Assembly (NCBI GenBank): GCA_030605805.1
Contig: JAUWHQ010000241.1
Location: 1-7,747, forward strand
Source: Methanosarcinales archaeon
GTDB taxonomy: Archaea > Halobacteriota > Methanosarcinia > Methanosarcinales > Methanogasteraceae
Direction: 5' to 3'
DNA: 7,747 nucleotides
Both the position numbers and the translations under genes were made by a program. The stretch's first letter is position 1, and each line of letters opens with the position of its first letter. The notes below the pieces were generated by a model. The model saw nothing but the letters and a program-made list of their open reading frames with translations. It ran no database searches and was not told the origin of the DNA. Shown here piece after piece: positions 1-5,452 of the stretch.

Positions 1-1260
1 AATTATACCGAACAGATCCTTGCTGCGTGCAGCGATGCCCTGCTCTTTGCGGTGAGCAGCATGACCTGCTACCAGATCAGGGACGGACTCGATGTATCGG
101 CTGCCGTGAAAGAGCAGTACCCGGGACTCCCGATCGTCTGGGGCGGCTACCACCCCACCACCATGCCAGAACAGACCATTTTAAGTCCGCATATAGACAT
201 CGTGATGCGGGGACAGGGCGAATACACGCTCCAGGAACTTGTGCACCGGCTCAGTGGTGGGCACAGCCTCGAAGGGCTCTCCGGGATCATATACAAAGAG
301 CAGGGGCATGAGCAAGGACGCGTGAGGATCATAACCAACCCTGACCGCGAGTTTTCGGATATCAACGAATTCTGCGACATGCCATACCATTTAATCGAAA
401 TGGAACGCTACATCAAGTCATACCGGTTCGGAGATCGCTGCATTGATTACGAAACGAGCCGGGGGTGCATTGCAAGTTGTTTCTTCTGCTCAGAGCCCTT
501 ATTCTGCAAGCATAACTGGACCGCGCTGACCCCTGAGAGAACCGTCTCAGAGATCGAGAAGCTGCACACAGAGTACGGGATCAACACATTCATGATCAGG
601 GACAGTGATTTTTTCGTCAGCACAAGACGTGTCAGTGCGATTGCAGAACTCCTGATCGAGCTTGGGCTTGAACTGAATCTGGTCAGCGTAAACGGGAGGA
701 TGGAGCATCTGCACCGCCTCGATGACGGTGTGTGGGAACTTCTACGGAGAGCCGGGCTTCGGGAGGTGTTTATCGGGTTTGAGAGTGGGTACCAGCCATC
801 GCTCGACGCCATGGGGAAAGGCGCATCGGTTGACCATATCATTAAATGCACCCGCAGTTGTGCAGAACATGATATCGATCTGCGGGGTTCGTTCATGGTC
901 GGAATTCCCGGCATCGACACAAAGACCGAGATTGCGCACACGTTTGAGATGATGAACCGGATGATTGAAATCTTCCATAAAGAGAGCGATCTTGCGAAAC
1001 TGGACTTTCTCCTCTCGTTTTTTGTCCCGTATCCCGGCACCCCGCTCTACCAAAAATGCATTGAGGTGGGCTTTCCGCCGCTTTCCTTGCTTGAGGAGTG
1101 GGGTGACTTTGACCAGTTCGATTTTCATGCCCCGTGGGTCAGTGACGGCTGTTACGAACTCACAAAGGAGTTTCGGGAGAAGCTGCCATGTAACTCGGGT
1201 ATGAGTTATGATGAGTGGCACGAGTACTATCCAAGCGATGTCAGACCACGGCTTGGCTAA
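1..1260 (+). CDS. B12-binding domain radical SAM protein (5' partial)
   Basis: The frame is open from the first base of the window to TAA at 1258-1260, so the true start lies upstream; the GTG at 52 is internal. The visible 419 residues begin inside a cobalamin-binding Rossmann domain. The segment around residues 40-55 (PGLPIVWGGYHPTTMPEQ) is the typical end of that domain in BchE/P-methylase-like enzymes; the expected DxHxxG cobalamin ligand motif would be off the window. The radical SAM core follows, with CxxxCxxC at residues 156, 160 and 163 (CIASCFFC) for the 4Fe-4S cluster that cleaves SAM. GFESG (about residue 260) and the PYPGTPLY segment (about residue 344) are usual for this family. 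Such enzymes are cytosolic and catalyse methylations or radical rearrangements, but the substrate cannot be told from sequence. The neighbouring DP1 gene has its own promoter and gives no functional clue. Family confidence is high; the specific function is unknown. Confidence 0.93.
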   Translation, partial: NYTEQILAACSDALLFAVSSMTCYQIRDGLDVSAAVKEQYPGLPIVWGGYHPTTMPEQTILSPHIDIVMRGQGEYTLQELVHRLSGGHSLEGLSGIIYKEQGHEQGRVRIITNPDREFSDINEFCDMPYHLIEMERYIKSYRFGDRCIDYETSRGCIASCFFCSEPLFCKHNWTALTPERTVSEIEKLHTEYGINTFMIRDSDFFVSTRRVSAIAELLIELGLELNLVSVNGRMEHLHRLDDGVWELLRRAGLREVFIGFESGYQPSLDAMGKGASVDHIIKCTRSCAEHDIDLRGSFMVGIPGIDTKTEIAHTFEMMNRMIEIFHKESDLAKLDFLLSFFVPYPGTPLYQKCIEVGFPPLSLLEEWGDFDQFDFHAPWVSDGCYELTKEFREKLPCNSGMSYDEWHEYYPSDVRPRLG

Positions 1261-1305
1261 TTAGGTATGCAGCGGCGGCAATTCCGCGTTGCGATGACCC
1301 GCGAT

Positions 1306-1319
1306 GTAAAGTTTTATCT
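1306..1319 (+). promoter_or_regulatory. BRE/TATA promoter of the DP1 gene
   Basis: GTAAAG (1306-1311) followed by TTTTATCT (1312-1319) reads as a BRE plus TATA box. The box starts 31 nt before the ATG at 1343, which would put the transcription start at or next to the start codon. No Shine-Dalgarno sequence precedes that ATG, consistent with a leaderless mRNA. Confidence 0.55.
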
Positions 1320-1342
1320 CCCGTCATCCCAAGTACAGATCA

Positions 1343-2935
1343 ATGCATGAATCACTGATTGTGGAGGAGTTTGCGAATGCAGGATATCAGATCAGTCCGG
1401 ATGCGGTCGCGCTGATCGATTCATGCCCGTCGCCGGATAACGTTGTGGAACAGGTGCTGCGATCACTGGACGACTCGGTGCTTGTGGTGGACAAGCACCA
1501 CATCCGGTTCGATGACGCCGACGCTCAAGCAATCTCTGGAAAGGAGCAGCCTGATAAGCTACCTGTGAAGCCGTCTATGAAACCACCTGAGAAAAAACAC
1601 CTGATCCAGCCACCCGTTGCACCCGAACTTCCCGGAGTGAACATATTATGCGATATCAGCAACGAATCGACCTGTGTCGGCGAATACAGCGAGTTTGTGC
1701 GGTACTTCCGGGATCGGTACGCACGGTTAAGCGGTATCATCCGTACCAGGGTCACTGCGCGCCCGATCGAATCGCTGCGAGCGGAAAGACTCAGGGATTA
1801 TGGCAGCGTCTCGATCATCGGCATGGTTTCCGAGATCAGGACCACGTCAAACGGCAACAAGTTAATCGAGCTTGAGGATCCGACAGGTATGTTCTCTGTG
1901 CTGGTCCGCCCGTCCGACCGCGATCTGTGGGATATCGCAAGCGGCATCGTCCACGACGAGGTGATCGGGGCGACAGGCTCGCTCACCAGGGACGGCAGGC
2001 TGATGATCGTAAGTAACATCGTGATGCCTGATATCCCGAGCCAGCACAACCAGCGACTATCAGGCAGTGGAAATGGAAATGGAAACGGTTCGAGTCAGGG
2101 CATCGGCGCAGGAGACCGGCAAGGTCTTGGTACTGGTCAGGGGCATGGTCAGGCAGTCCTGATCTCGGACGTCCACATCGGAAGCAACACATTTCTTGAG
2201 GACGCGTTCTGCGAATTCATCGACTGGCTCGGCGATGGTGATGCAGGCAGTGATGGAAACGGCGCCTGCGTCGGACCGGTGCGATACCTGATCATCGCAG
2301 GCGACCTCGTGGATGGCGTCGGCGTGTATCCGGGTCAGGAGCAGGAGCTGGAGATCACTGATGTATATGACCAGTACAGGTGCGCGGCAAAATATCTCAG
2401 AGACGTTCCAAAGAATGTGCGGATCATCATCGCACCCGGCAACCACGACGCGGTGCGGCTGGCAGAACCACAGCCCGCGCTTCCTGAGAAGATCAGATCG
2501 ATGTTTCGGAGCGATACGGTATTCACAGGCAATCCCGCGCTCATCGAGATTGATGGCGTGCGCATACTGATATATCATGGGCGATCGATGGACGACCTGA
2601 TCGCAACCATACCGAACATGAGTTACCAGCGCCCTGCAGAGGTCATGATCGAGATGCTGCGACGCAGGCATATCGCGCCCGCTTATGGCGGCAGAGTGTC
2701 CATCGCGCCCGAAGCAATGGATCATTTCGTGATCGACCGGATACCGCACATCCTGCACTGCGGACATGTGCATACCATCGGAGTTGACCGGTACAAAGGC
2801 GTTACCGTGGTCAATGCCGGGACATGGCAGTCCCAGACCGAGTTTCAGAAGCGGGTGAACCTTGAGCCGGTGCCGGCATACGCCGCGATAGTCGATCTTG
2901 CGACGCTTGATACGCGGATGGCTCGTTTTGCGTGA
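1343..2935 (+). CDS. polB: DNA polymerase II (family D) small subunit DP1
   Basis: This is the exonuclease/processivity subunit of the archaeal replicative polymerase PolD; it partners with the large catalytic subunit DP2, which is not in this window. The 530 residues show: a small N-terminal helical region (about 1-60); a Pro/Lys-rich spacer (about 68-98); an OB fold (about 153-232, with VSIIGMVSEIR and a DPTG turn); a Gly/Asn/Gln-rich linker (about 238-270); and a calcineurin-like phosphoesterase domain (271-530). Metal-binding motifs of the 3'-5' exonuclease are intact: DVHIG (D276, H278), GDLVD (D321), GNHD (N367, H368), H412 in YHGRS, and GHVH (H475, H477). The stretches DGVGVYPGQEQEL and AEPQPALP are DP1 hallmarks. 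ATG 1343 is chosen because the protein begins with a plausible DP1 N-terminus and a TATA box lies 31 nt upstream. A short Gly/Asp/Asn-rich insertion (about 298-308) also sits in the phosphoesterase domain. The identification is very secure. Confidence 0.97.
   Translation: MHESLIVEEFANAGYQISPDAVALIDSCPSPDNVVEQVLRSLDDSVLVVDKHHIRFDDADAQAISGKEQPDKLPVKPSMKPPEKKHLIQPPVAPELPGVNILCDISNESTCVGEYSEFVRYFRDRYARLSGIIRTRVTARPIESLRAERLRDYGSVSIIGMVSEIRTTSNGNKLIELEDPTGMFSVLVRPSDRDLWDIASGIVHDEVIGATGSLTRDGRLMIVSNIVMPDIPSQHNQRLSGSGNGNGNGSSQGIGAGDRQGLGTGQGHGQAVLISDVHIGSNTFLEDAFCEFIDWLGDGDAGSDGNGACVGPVRYLIIAGDLVDGVGVYPGQEQELEITDVYDQYRCAAKYLRDVPKNVRIIIAPGNHDAVRLAEPQPALPEKIRSMFRSDTVFTGNPALIEIDGVRILIYHGRSMDDLIATIPNMSYQRPAEVMIEMLRRRHIAPAYGGRVSIAPEAMDHFVIDRIPHILHCGHVHTIGVDRYKGVTVVNAGTWQSQTEFQKRVNLEPVPAYAAIVDLATLDTRMARFA
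2054..2152 (+). repeat. Low-complexity linker in DP1 with a 6-bp tandem repeat
   Basis: DP1 residues about 238-270 are almost entirely Gly, Asn, Gln and Ser and join the OB fold to the phosphoesterase domain. The DNA contains GGAAAT GGAAAT GGAAAC at 2069-2086, three near-identical 6-bp units coding Gly-Asn. This suggests growth by replication slippage. It is probably a disordered hinge. Confidence 0.75.
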
Positions 2936-2939
2936 AGGC

Positions 2940-2963
2940 GTTTTATGACTCCTCTTCTTTTCT
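2940..2963 (+). terminator. Possible pyrimidine-rich terminator after DP1
   Basis: Directly after the DP1 stop the strand is T/C-rich (GTTTTATGACTCC, then TCTTCTTTTCTCG). Archaeal transcription often ends at such T-rich tracts without a hairpin. A second T-rich run (3050-3064, TTTTATATTTTATAT) lies inside the following inverted-repeat element and could serve as a backup. This is based on composition only. Confidence 0.35.
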
Positions 2964-2989
2964 CGTATGTGTTTAGATGCGGCGAAAAA

Positions 2990-3112
2990 AACCACGAGAT
3001 TTCACGAGATTAACACAAGAGTATGGTATTAGACATGTGACATTGATTAGTTTTATATTTTATATCTTACTTCTTCATACTTTCTCGTGAAAATCTGTGT
3101 AATCTTGTGGTT
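2990..3112. repeat. 123-bp inverted-repeat element built from ACCAC(G/A)AGATT units
   Basis: The left arm (2990-3025) begins AACCACGAGATTTCAC and ends AGTATG. The right arm (3076-3112), read on the minus strand, begins AACCACAAGATTACAC and also ends AGTATG. The arms are imperfect inverted copies of 36-37 nt around a 50-nt AT-rich loop. The left arm also has internal direct repetition at about 10-bp steps (CACGAGATTT, CACGAGATTA, ACACAAGAG). There is no coding capacity and no clear target-site duplication at the edges. It could be a MITE-like or palindromic intergenic repeat, or it could form a long RNA hairpin if transcribed. Confidence 0.7.
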
Positions 3113-3158
3113 ATACTCATCACCGACATAAACTGCGACTTTTGCAATTGCCAATTTG

Positions 3159-3175
3159 ACCACGAATACACAAGA
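3159..3175 (+). repeat. Isolated ACCACGAATACACAAGA repeat unit
   Basis: ACCACGAATACACAAGA resembles the outer ends of the inverted-repeat element at 2990-3112 (ACCACGAGATT, ACCACAAGATT) and a minus-strand copy upstream of trm1 (ACCACGAACACA). It is a single short unit, so its membership of the repeat set rests on similarity over about 12-14 bases. Confidence 0.45.
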
Positions 3176-3220
3176 CCGGGGCACATACAACATGATAGCC
3201 AATCGAGAGGTTTATTCGAT

Positions 3221-3300
3221 CTTTCTCGTCCTTGCGCCCTCGCGTCTTTGCGTTTTTATTCTCCAATTTAACGAGAAAGGCGAGAGAGACGCGAAGGGGG
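3221..3300. repeat. Second imperfect inverted pair, CTCGCGTCTTTGCG-type
   Basis: The left arm (about 3221-3255) contains TTGCGCCCTCGCGTCTTTGC. The right arm (about 3270-3300), read on the minus strand, contains CCTTCGCGTCTCTCTCGCC followed by TTTCTCGTT. The arms face each other across a loop of about 14 nt and would form an interrupted hairpin. A further related fragment, CACGTCTTTCGCGTG, follows at 3314-3328. The units resemble degenerate, roughly 8-10 bp periodic intergenic repeats that I recall from many archaeal and bacterial genomes, without a known function. Confidence 0.55.
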
Positions 3301-3351
3301 TCATCTCTATCGTCACGTCTTTCGCGTGTGTCAACACATCCCACTGACATA

Positions 3352-3415
3352 TTTGCAAAAAAGCTCAGTTTGTGGCGGTGCGAAGTATAGCTAAACACGT
3401 ACTTTGCATAAAAGC
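3352..3415 (+). repeat. 13-bp near-perfect direct repeat
   Basis: TTTGCAAAAAAGC (3352-3364) recurs as TTTGCATAAAAGC (3403-3415), with one mismatch and starts 51 bp apart. It could be a duplicated regulatory site or chance in an A-rich stretch. Confidence 0.35.
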
Positions 3416-3462
3416 CAAAAAAACAAAAAACGATAAAAATCCACATGCACCCGCGCCAAGAT

Positions 3463-3486
3463 GCCCCGGATTTTCCAATCCGAGGT
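3463..3486. repeat. Short hairpin upstream of the Tfx gene
   Basis: CGGATT (3467-3472) and AATCCG (3477-3482) pair perfectly around a TTCC tetraloop. The stem extends past one C/A mismatch by two C-G pairs and a G-T wobble. No T-run follows, so it is unlikely to be a terminator. It lies about 70 bp upstream of the Tfx TATA box and could be an operator palindrome or a chance structure. Confidence 0.35.
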
Positions 3487-3552
3487 TCGTGACGTTTTGG
3501 ATATCTGAAAACACAGAAGTCAGAAGCAAAGCACCAGTCAAATTGACCGTCT

Positions 3553-3560
3553 CCATATAT
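3553..3560 (+). promoter_or_regulatory. TATA box of the Tfx gene
   Basis: CCATATAT starts 31 nt upstream of ATG 3584, the same spacing as the boxes of DP1 and AksA. No purine-rich BRE is obvious. The spacing favours 3584 as a leaderless start over the in-frame ATG at 3578, which would fall upstream of the expected transcription start. Confidence 0.4.
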
Positions 3561-3583
3561 CCATACGTTGATATGCCATGCCA

Positions 3584-4015
3584 ATGCAAAGACCACCGAT
3601 GGCAGCAAGCGACACAGCACTCACAGAACGGCAGATGCAGGTACTGCGGCTGCGGAACGATGGCTATTCGCAGGAGAAGATTGCTGCCGAACTGGGCACG
3701 ACGAAACAGAACATCTCTGCAATTGAAAAAACGGCACGCAAGAATATCGAGCGGGCTGAAAACACCCTGAAATTCGTCAAGATGCTCAAAGCACCGATCT
3801 GGTTCGAGGTTGCAGCGAGCACATGTTTCGATGACCTGATCGGAATGATATACTCGAAGGCAGATGCCGCGGACGGGGATGTGCATGTGCGTTATGATGG
3901 CGTTGCGCTCGCATCAAGAATCCGGGAACTTGCAGGGGGGCGGATACGGCACAGGGTGGTGGTGGTCGATTTCGAGATCGCGATAACCGGGGATGGGGGC
4001 GTGCTGGTGCGGTAG
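3584..4015 (+). CDS. Tfx family DNA-binding transcriptional regulator
   Basis: This 143-residue protein has an N-terminal sigma-70-region-4-like helix-turn-helix: LTERQMQVLRLR (13-24), then GYSQEKIAAELGTTKQNISA (27-46), then EKTARKNIERAENTL (48-62). This pattern defines the Tfx family, whose founding member in Methanothermobacter binds DNA near the promoter of fmdECB, encoding molybdenum formylmethanofuran dehydrogenase. The C-terminal about 80 residues (PIWFEVAAST, then VRYDGVALASRIRELAGGRI, then VVVVDFEIAI) match the small Tfx C-terminal domain, a presumed effector or dimerisation module. The full usual length is present. Three in-frame ATGs are possible (3578, 3584, 3599); 3584 is preferred because of the TATA spacing. 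It stands between a repeat-rich gap and trm1, so the target genes cannot be inferred from context; autoregulation is possible. It is cytosolic and acts on DNA. Confidence 0.9.
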   Translation: MQRPPMAASDTALTERQMQVLRLRNDGYSQEKIAAELGTTKQNISAIEKTARKNIERAENTLKFVKMLKAPIWFEVAASTCFDDLIGMIYSKADAADGDVHVRYDGVALASRIRELAGGRIRHRVVVVDFEIAITGDGGVLVR

Positions 4016-4033
4016 TACGCCACAAAGTCCGGA

Positions 4034-4055
4034 TGTGTTCGTGGTTATCGACACA
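4034..4055. repeat. Repeat unit and hairpin next to the trm1 promoter
   Basis: On the minus strand, 4034-4046 reads AACCACGAACACA, closely matching the unit at 3159 (ACCACGAATACA). In the same place TGTG(T)TCG (4034-4041) can pair with CGACACA (4049-4055), leaving one bulged T and a 7-nt loop. The structure ends three bases before the trm1 TATA box. It could be a regulator site or another dispersed repeat copy. Confidence 0.4.
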
Positions 4056-4058
4056 CGA

Positions 4059-4066
4059 TTATTTAA
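4059..4066 (+). promoter_or_regulatory. TATA box of trm1
   Basis: TTATTTAA lies in the 109-bp gap after the Tfx stop. Using the 31-nt spacing seen at other genes here, transcription would start near 4090, giving a leader of about 35 nt. That leader carries AGAGGA (4113-4118) 6 nt before ATG 4125, a Shine-Dalgarno-like sequence. Confidence 0.5.
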
Positions 4067-4124
4067 TCTCCGAATCAACCTCGCATGGATCAGAAATAAC
4101 CGATCAATCACCAGAGGAACAGAC

Positions 4125-5249
4125 ATGCCCATGATCACCGAACACGGCACAACCGTAGAACTCGGAGGAGCGTTCTACAACCCGCATACGACGCTTGATC
4201 GCGATCTCACAATCGCATCTCTCGCCGCATTCGACCGCACAGTAGACCATCTTGAATCATACCTCGACACGTTCGCTGCAACCGGCATCCGGGGCTTGCG
4301 GGCTGCATCAGAACTCAAGCTTGCAGCAACGATCAACGACCGGGATACGGATGCCGTCCGCCTTATCCGACAAAATATCGTCTCAAACGGACTGGAATCT
4401 CGCTGCGAGGTCACAAACGAGGATGCAAATGTCCTGCTCCACCAGAGACGGTTTGATGTCGTTGATATCGACCCGTTCGGATCACCTGCATCATTCCTTG
4501 CTGCTGCATCGAGATCAGCCAGAAAGATGCTTTGCATAACCGCAACCGACACTGCGCCGCTCTGCGGAGCGCATCTGAATGCAGGGATCCGCAAATACGC
4601 GTCTGTGCCGGTGAATAACGAGTATCATGCCGAGACCGGGGTTCGGGTGCTGATGGGCACAATTGCACGGGCGCTTGCGGTGTGGGACCGAGGAATGTCC
4701 CCGCTCCTTGCTTATGCAAGGCGGCACTATGTCCGTGTGTATACAAGAGTGTTGAAAGGTGTCTCTTCTGCCGATAAGTCGATGAAAGAACTTGGTTTCA
4801 TCGCTCACTGCCATAACTGCGGTTTCAGGGAACCGGTAGCCAGTCTTGCACCCCTGATCCCGGATCGGTGCCAGATATGCGGGCACCGGATGCAGGCGTC
4901 TGGTCCGATGTGGCTCGGACGTCTGTATGATCAATCATTCTGTGAATCGGTCATTTCCGAGCTGATCGATCGGGAATCGGATAAACATGCGATTAAACTC
5001 GCTACTATCTGCAGAAACGAGATCAACGTACCGACATTCTATGATCAACATCTAATCTGCCGTGCAGTCGGGATTTCGCCGGTGAAGATCGATGGGTTCA
5101 TCGATCTACTCAGGGATGCGGGATTTGAGGCGTCCAGAACGCATTTCTCAGGGACAGCATTCAAGACCGATGCCGATATCTGTTCCATAGCAGGGATACT
5201 TGCTGGCAGCGATGTCCGGACATGGGCAGCTAACCGGACGAAAAAATAA
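4125..5249 (+). CDS. trm1: tRNA (guanine(26)-N(2))-dimethyltransferase Trm1
   Basis: This enzyme uses two SAM molecules to make N2,N2-dimethylguanosine at position 26 of tRNAs, stabilising the corner between the D-arm and the anticodon arm. The 374 residues match archaeal Trm1 length. Visible features are the FYNPHTTLDRDL segment (17-28), the SAM-binding FAATGIRGLRAASEL (50-64), the catalytic DIDPFGSP motif (114-121, with D116 the likely catalytic Asp by comparison with Pyrococcus Trm1), and a zinc-binding pair CxxC...CxxC (C229, C232, C249, C252) in the C-terminal part. The start is ATG 4125, preceded by AGAGGA with 6-nt spacing. The frame is open further upstream to an ATG at 3993, but that would overlap the Tfx gene and add 44 residues lacking family resemblance. 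The gene stops 6 bp from a convergent tRNA-Gly gene. It appears to be transcribed alone from its own TATA box, although read-through from Tfx is possible. Confidence 0.96.
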   Translation: MPMITEHGTTVELGGAFYNPHTTLDRDLTIASLAAFDRTVDHLESYLDTFAATGIRGLRAASELKLAATINDRDTDAVRLIRQNIVSNGLESRCEVTNEDANVLLHQRRFDVVDIDPFGSPASFLAAASRSARKMLCITATDTAPLCGAHLNAGIRKYASVPVNNEYHAETGVRVLMGTIARALAVWDRGMSPLLAYARRHYVRVYTRVLKGVSSADKSMKELGFIAHCHNCGFREPVASLAPLIPDRCQICGHRMQASGPMWLGRLYDQSFCESVISELIDRESDKHAIKLATICRNEINVPTFYDQHLICRAVGISPVKIDGFIDLLRDAGFEASRTHFSGTAFKTDADICSIAGILAGSDVRTWAANRTKK

Positions 5250-5250
5250 A
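5241..5250 (-). terminator. Oligo-T terminator of tRNA-Gly inside the 3' end of trm1
   Basis: Read on the minus strand just beyond the tRNA 3' end, the sequence is TTTATTTTTT. On the plus strand these bases are the last two Lys codons and stop of trm1 (AAA AAA TAA) plus one A. Archaeal RNA polymerase commonly terminates at such T-runs, so the tract is a likely terminator for the tRNA. Confidence 0.6.
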
Positions 5251-5255
5251 GTTAG

Positions 5256-5327
5256 TGCGCCGACCGGGAATCGAACCCGGACCTGGGGCTTGGAAGGCCC
5301 CAGTCATAGCCATTAGACCATCAGCGC
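5256..5327 (-). tRNA. tRNA-Gly (anticodon TCC)
   Basis: Read on the minus strand, the 72-nt gene folds completely. The acceptor is GCGCTGA with TCGGCGC (one G-U) and discriminator A. The D-arm is GTCT/TGAC with a GG in the loop. The anticodon stem GGGGC/GCCCC encloses loop CTTCCAA (anticodon TCC), the variable region is 4 nt, and the T-arm is CCGGG TTCGATT CCCGG. There is no intron and CCA is not encoded. Position 26 is U, so this tRNA is not itself a target of the adjacent Trm1. It should decode GGA and, by wobble, GGG codons. It is convergent with trm1 and divergent from aksA, with a TATA box just upstream. Confidence 0.97.
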
Positions 5328-5353
5328 TCCTGCGATATGTTGACCGCGCACGG

Positions 5354-5361
5354 ATTTAATA
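5354..5361 (-). promoter_or_regulatory. TATA box of tRNA-Gly
   Basis: The minus strand reads TATTAAAT here. The 31-nt spacing used elsewhere puts the transcription start near 5330, a few bases before the tRNA 5' end at 5327. On the plus strand the same bases read ATTTAATA and could in principle act toward aksA, but aksA has a better placed box at 5422. Confidence 0.55.
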
Positions 5362-5414
5362 CTATCGGTCGCTGATCCATCCGGCACCGGGAGTCGTGAT
5401 CAGGATTGGCGAAC

Positions 5415-5429
5415 GCAAAGCTTTTTCTA
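5415..5429 (+). promoter_or_regulatory. BRE/TATA promoter of the aksA-apgM operon
   Basis: GCAAAG (5415-5420), then C, then TTTTTCTA (5422-5429). The layout resembles the DP1 promoter (GTAAAG-TTTTATCT), and the box again starts 31 nt before an ATG (5453). This supports a leaderless transcript. Confidence 0.5.
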
Positions 5430-5452
5430 AAAACCCGACCCTCATCCCTAAC

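Larger units (their letters stand above)
2936..3583. other. Long gene-free, repeat-rich intergenic region
   Basis: About 650 bp separate the DP1 stop from the Tfx start. I see no credible protein gene on either strand; frames open here have no recognisable domain and run through the repeats. The region holds a T/pyrimidine-rich stretch after DP1, a 123-bp inverted-repeat element, a second inverted pair, isolated repeat units, a 13-bp direct repeat, a small hairpin and the Tfx promoter, each listed separately. From about 3360 to 3550 the sequence becomes A-rich with no further clear feature. A small RNA cannot be excluded but is not supported by any recognised family. Confidence 0.6.

Noticed and set aside
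2060..2995. 311-residue open frame on the minus strand opposite DP1
   Set aside because: It lies antisense to a strongly conserved DP1 gene and its translation shows no family motif. Long antisense frames are common opposite GC-biased coding sequence.
2990..3112. Insertion sequence remnant
   Set aside because: There is no transposase fragment and no matching target-site duplication at the edges, so it is listed only as an inverted-repeat element.
2990..3335. Possible CRISPR array
   Set aside because: The repeat units are short, degenerate, in both orientations and irregularly spaced, with no constant-length spacers and no cas genes nearby.
3120..3620. 166-residue open frame on the minus strand of the repeat-rich gap
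   Set aside because: It runs through the repeats and A-rich stretch, overlaps the Tfx start and promoter, has an odd Cys/Phe/Arg-rich composition and no recognisable domain. It is best explained as chance.
3372..3770. 132-residue plus-strand frame upstream of and overlapping the Tfx gene
   Set aside because: It overlaps the Tfx helix-turn-helix in another frame and has no recognisable features.
3993..4124. N-terminal extension of Trm1 from ATG 3993
   Set aside because: It would overlap the Tfx coding sequence and the trm1 TATA box, and the extra residues do not look like Trm1.
5396..5452. GTG 5396 as the start of the AksA gene
   Set aside because: The 19 added residues do not resemble the family, GGGAG is only 2 nt from the GTG, and the TATA spacing favours ATG 5453.
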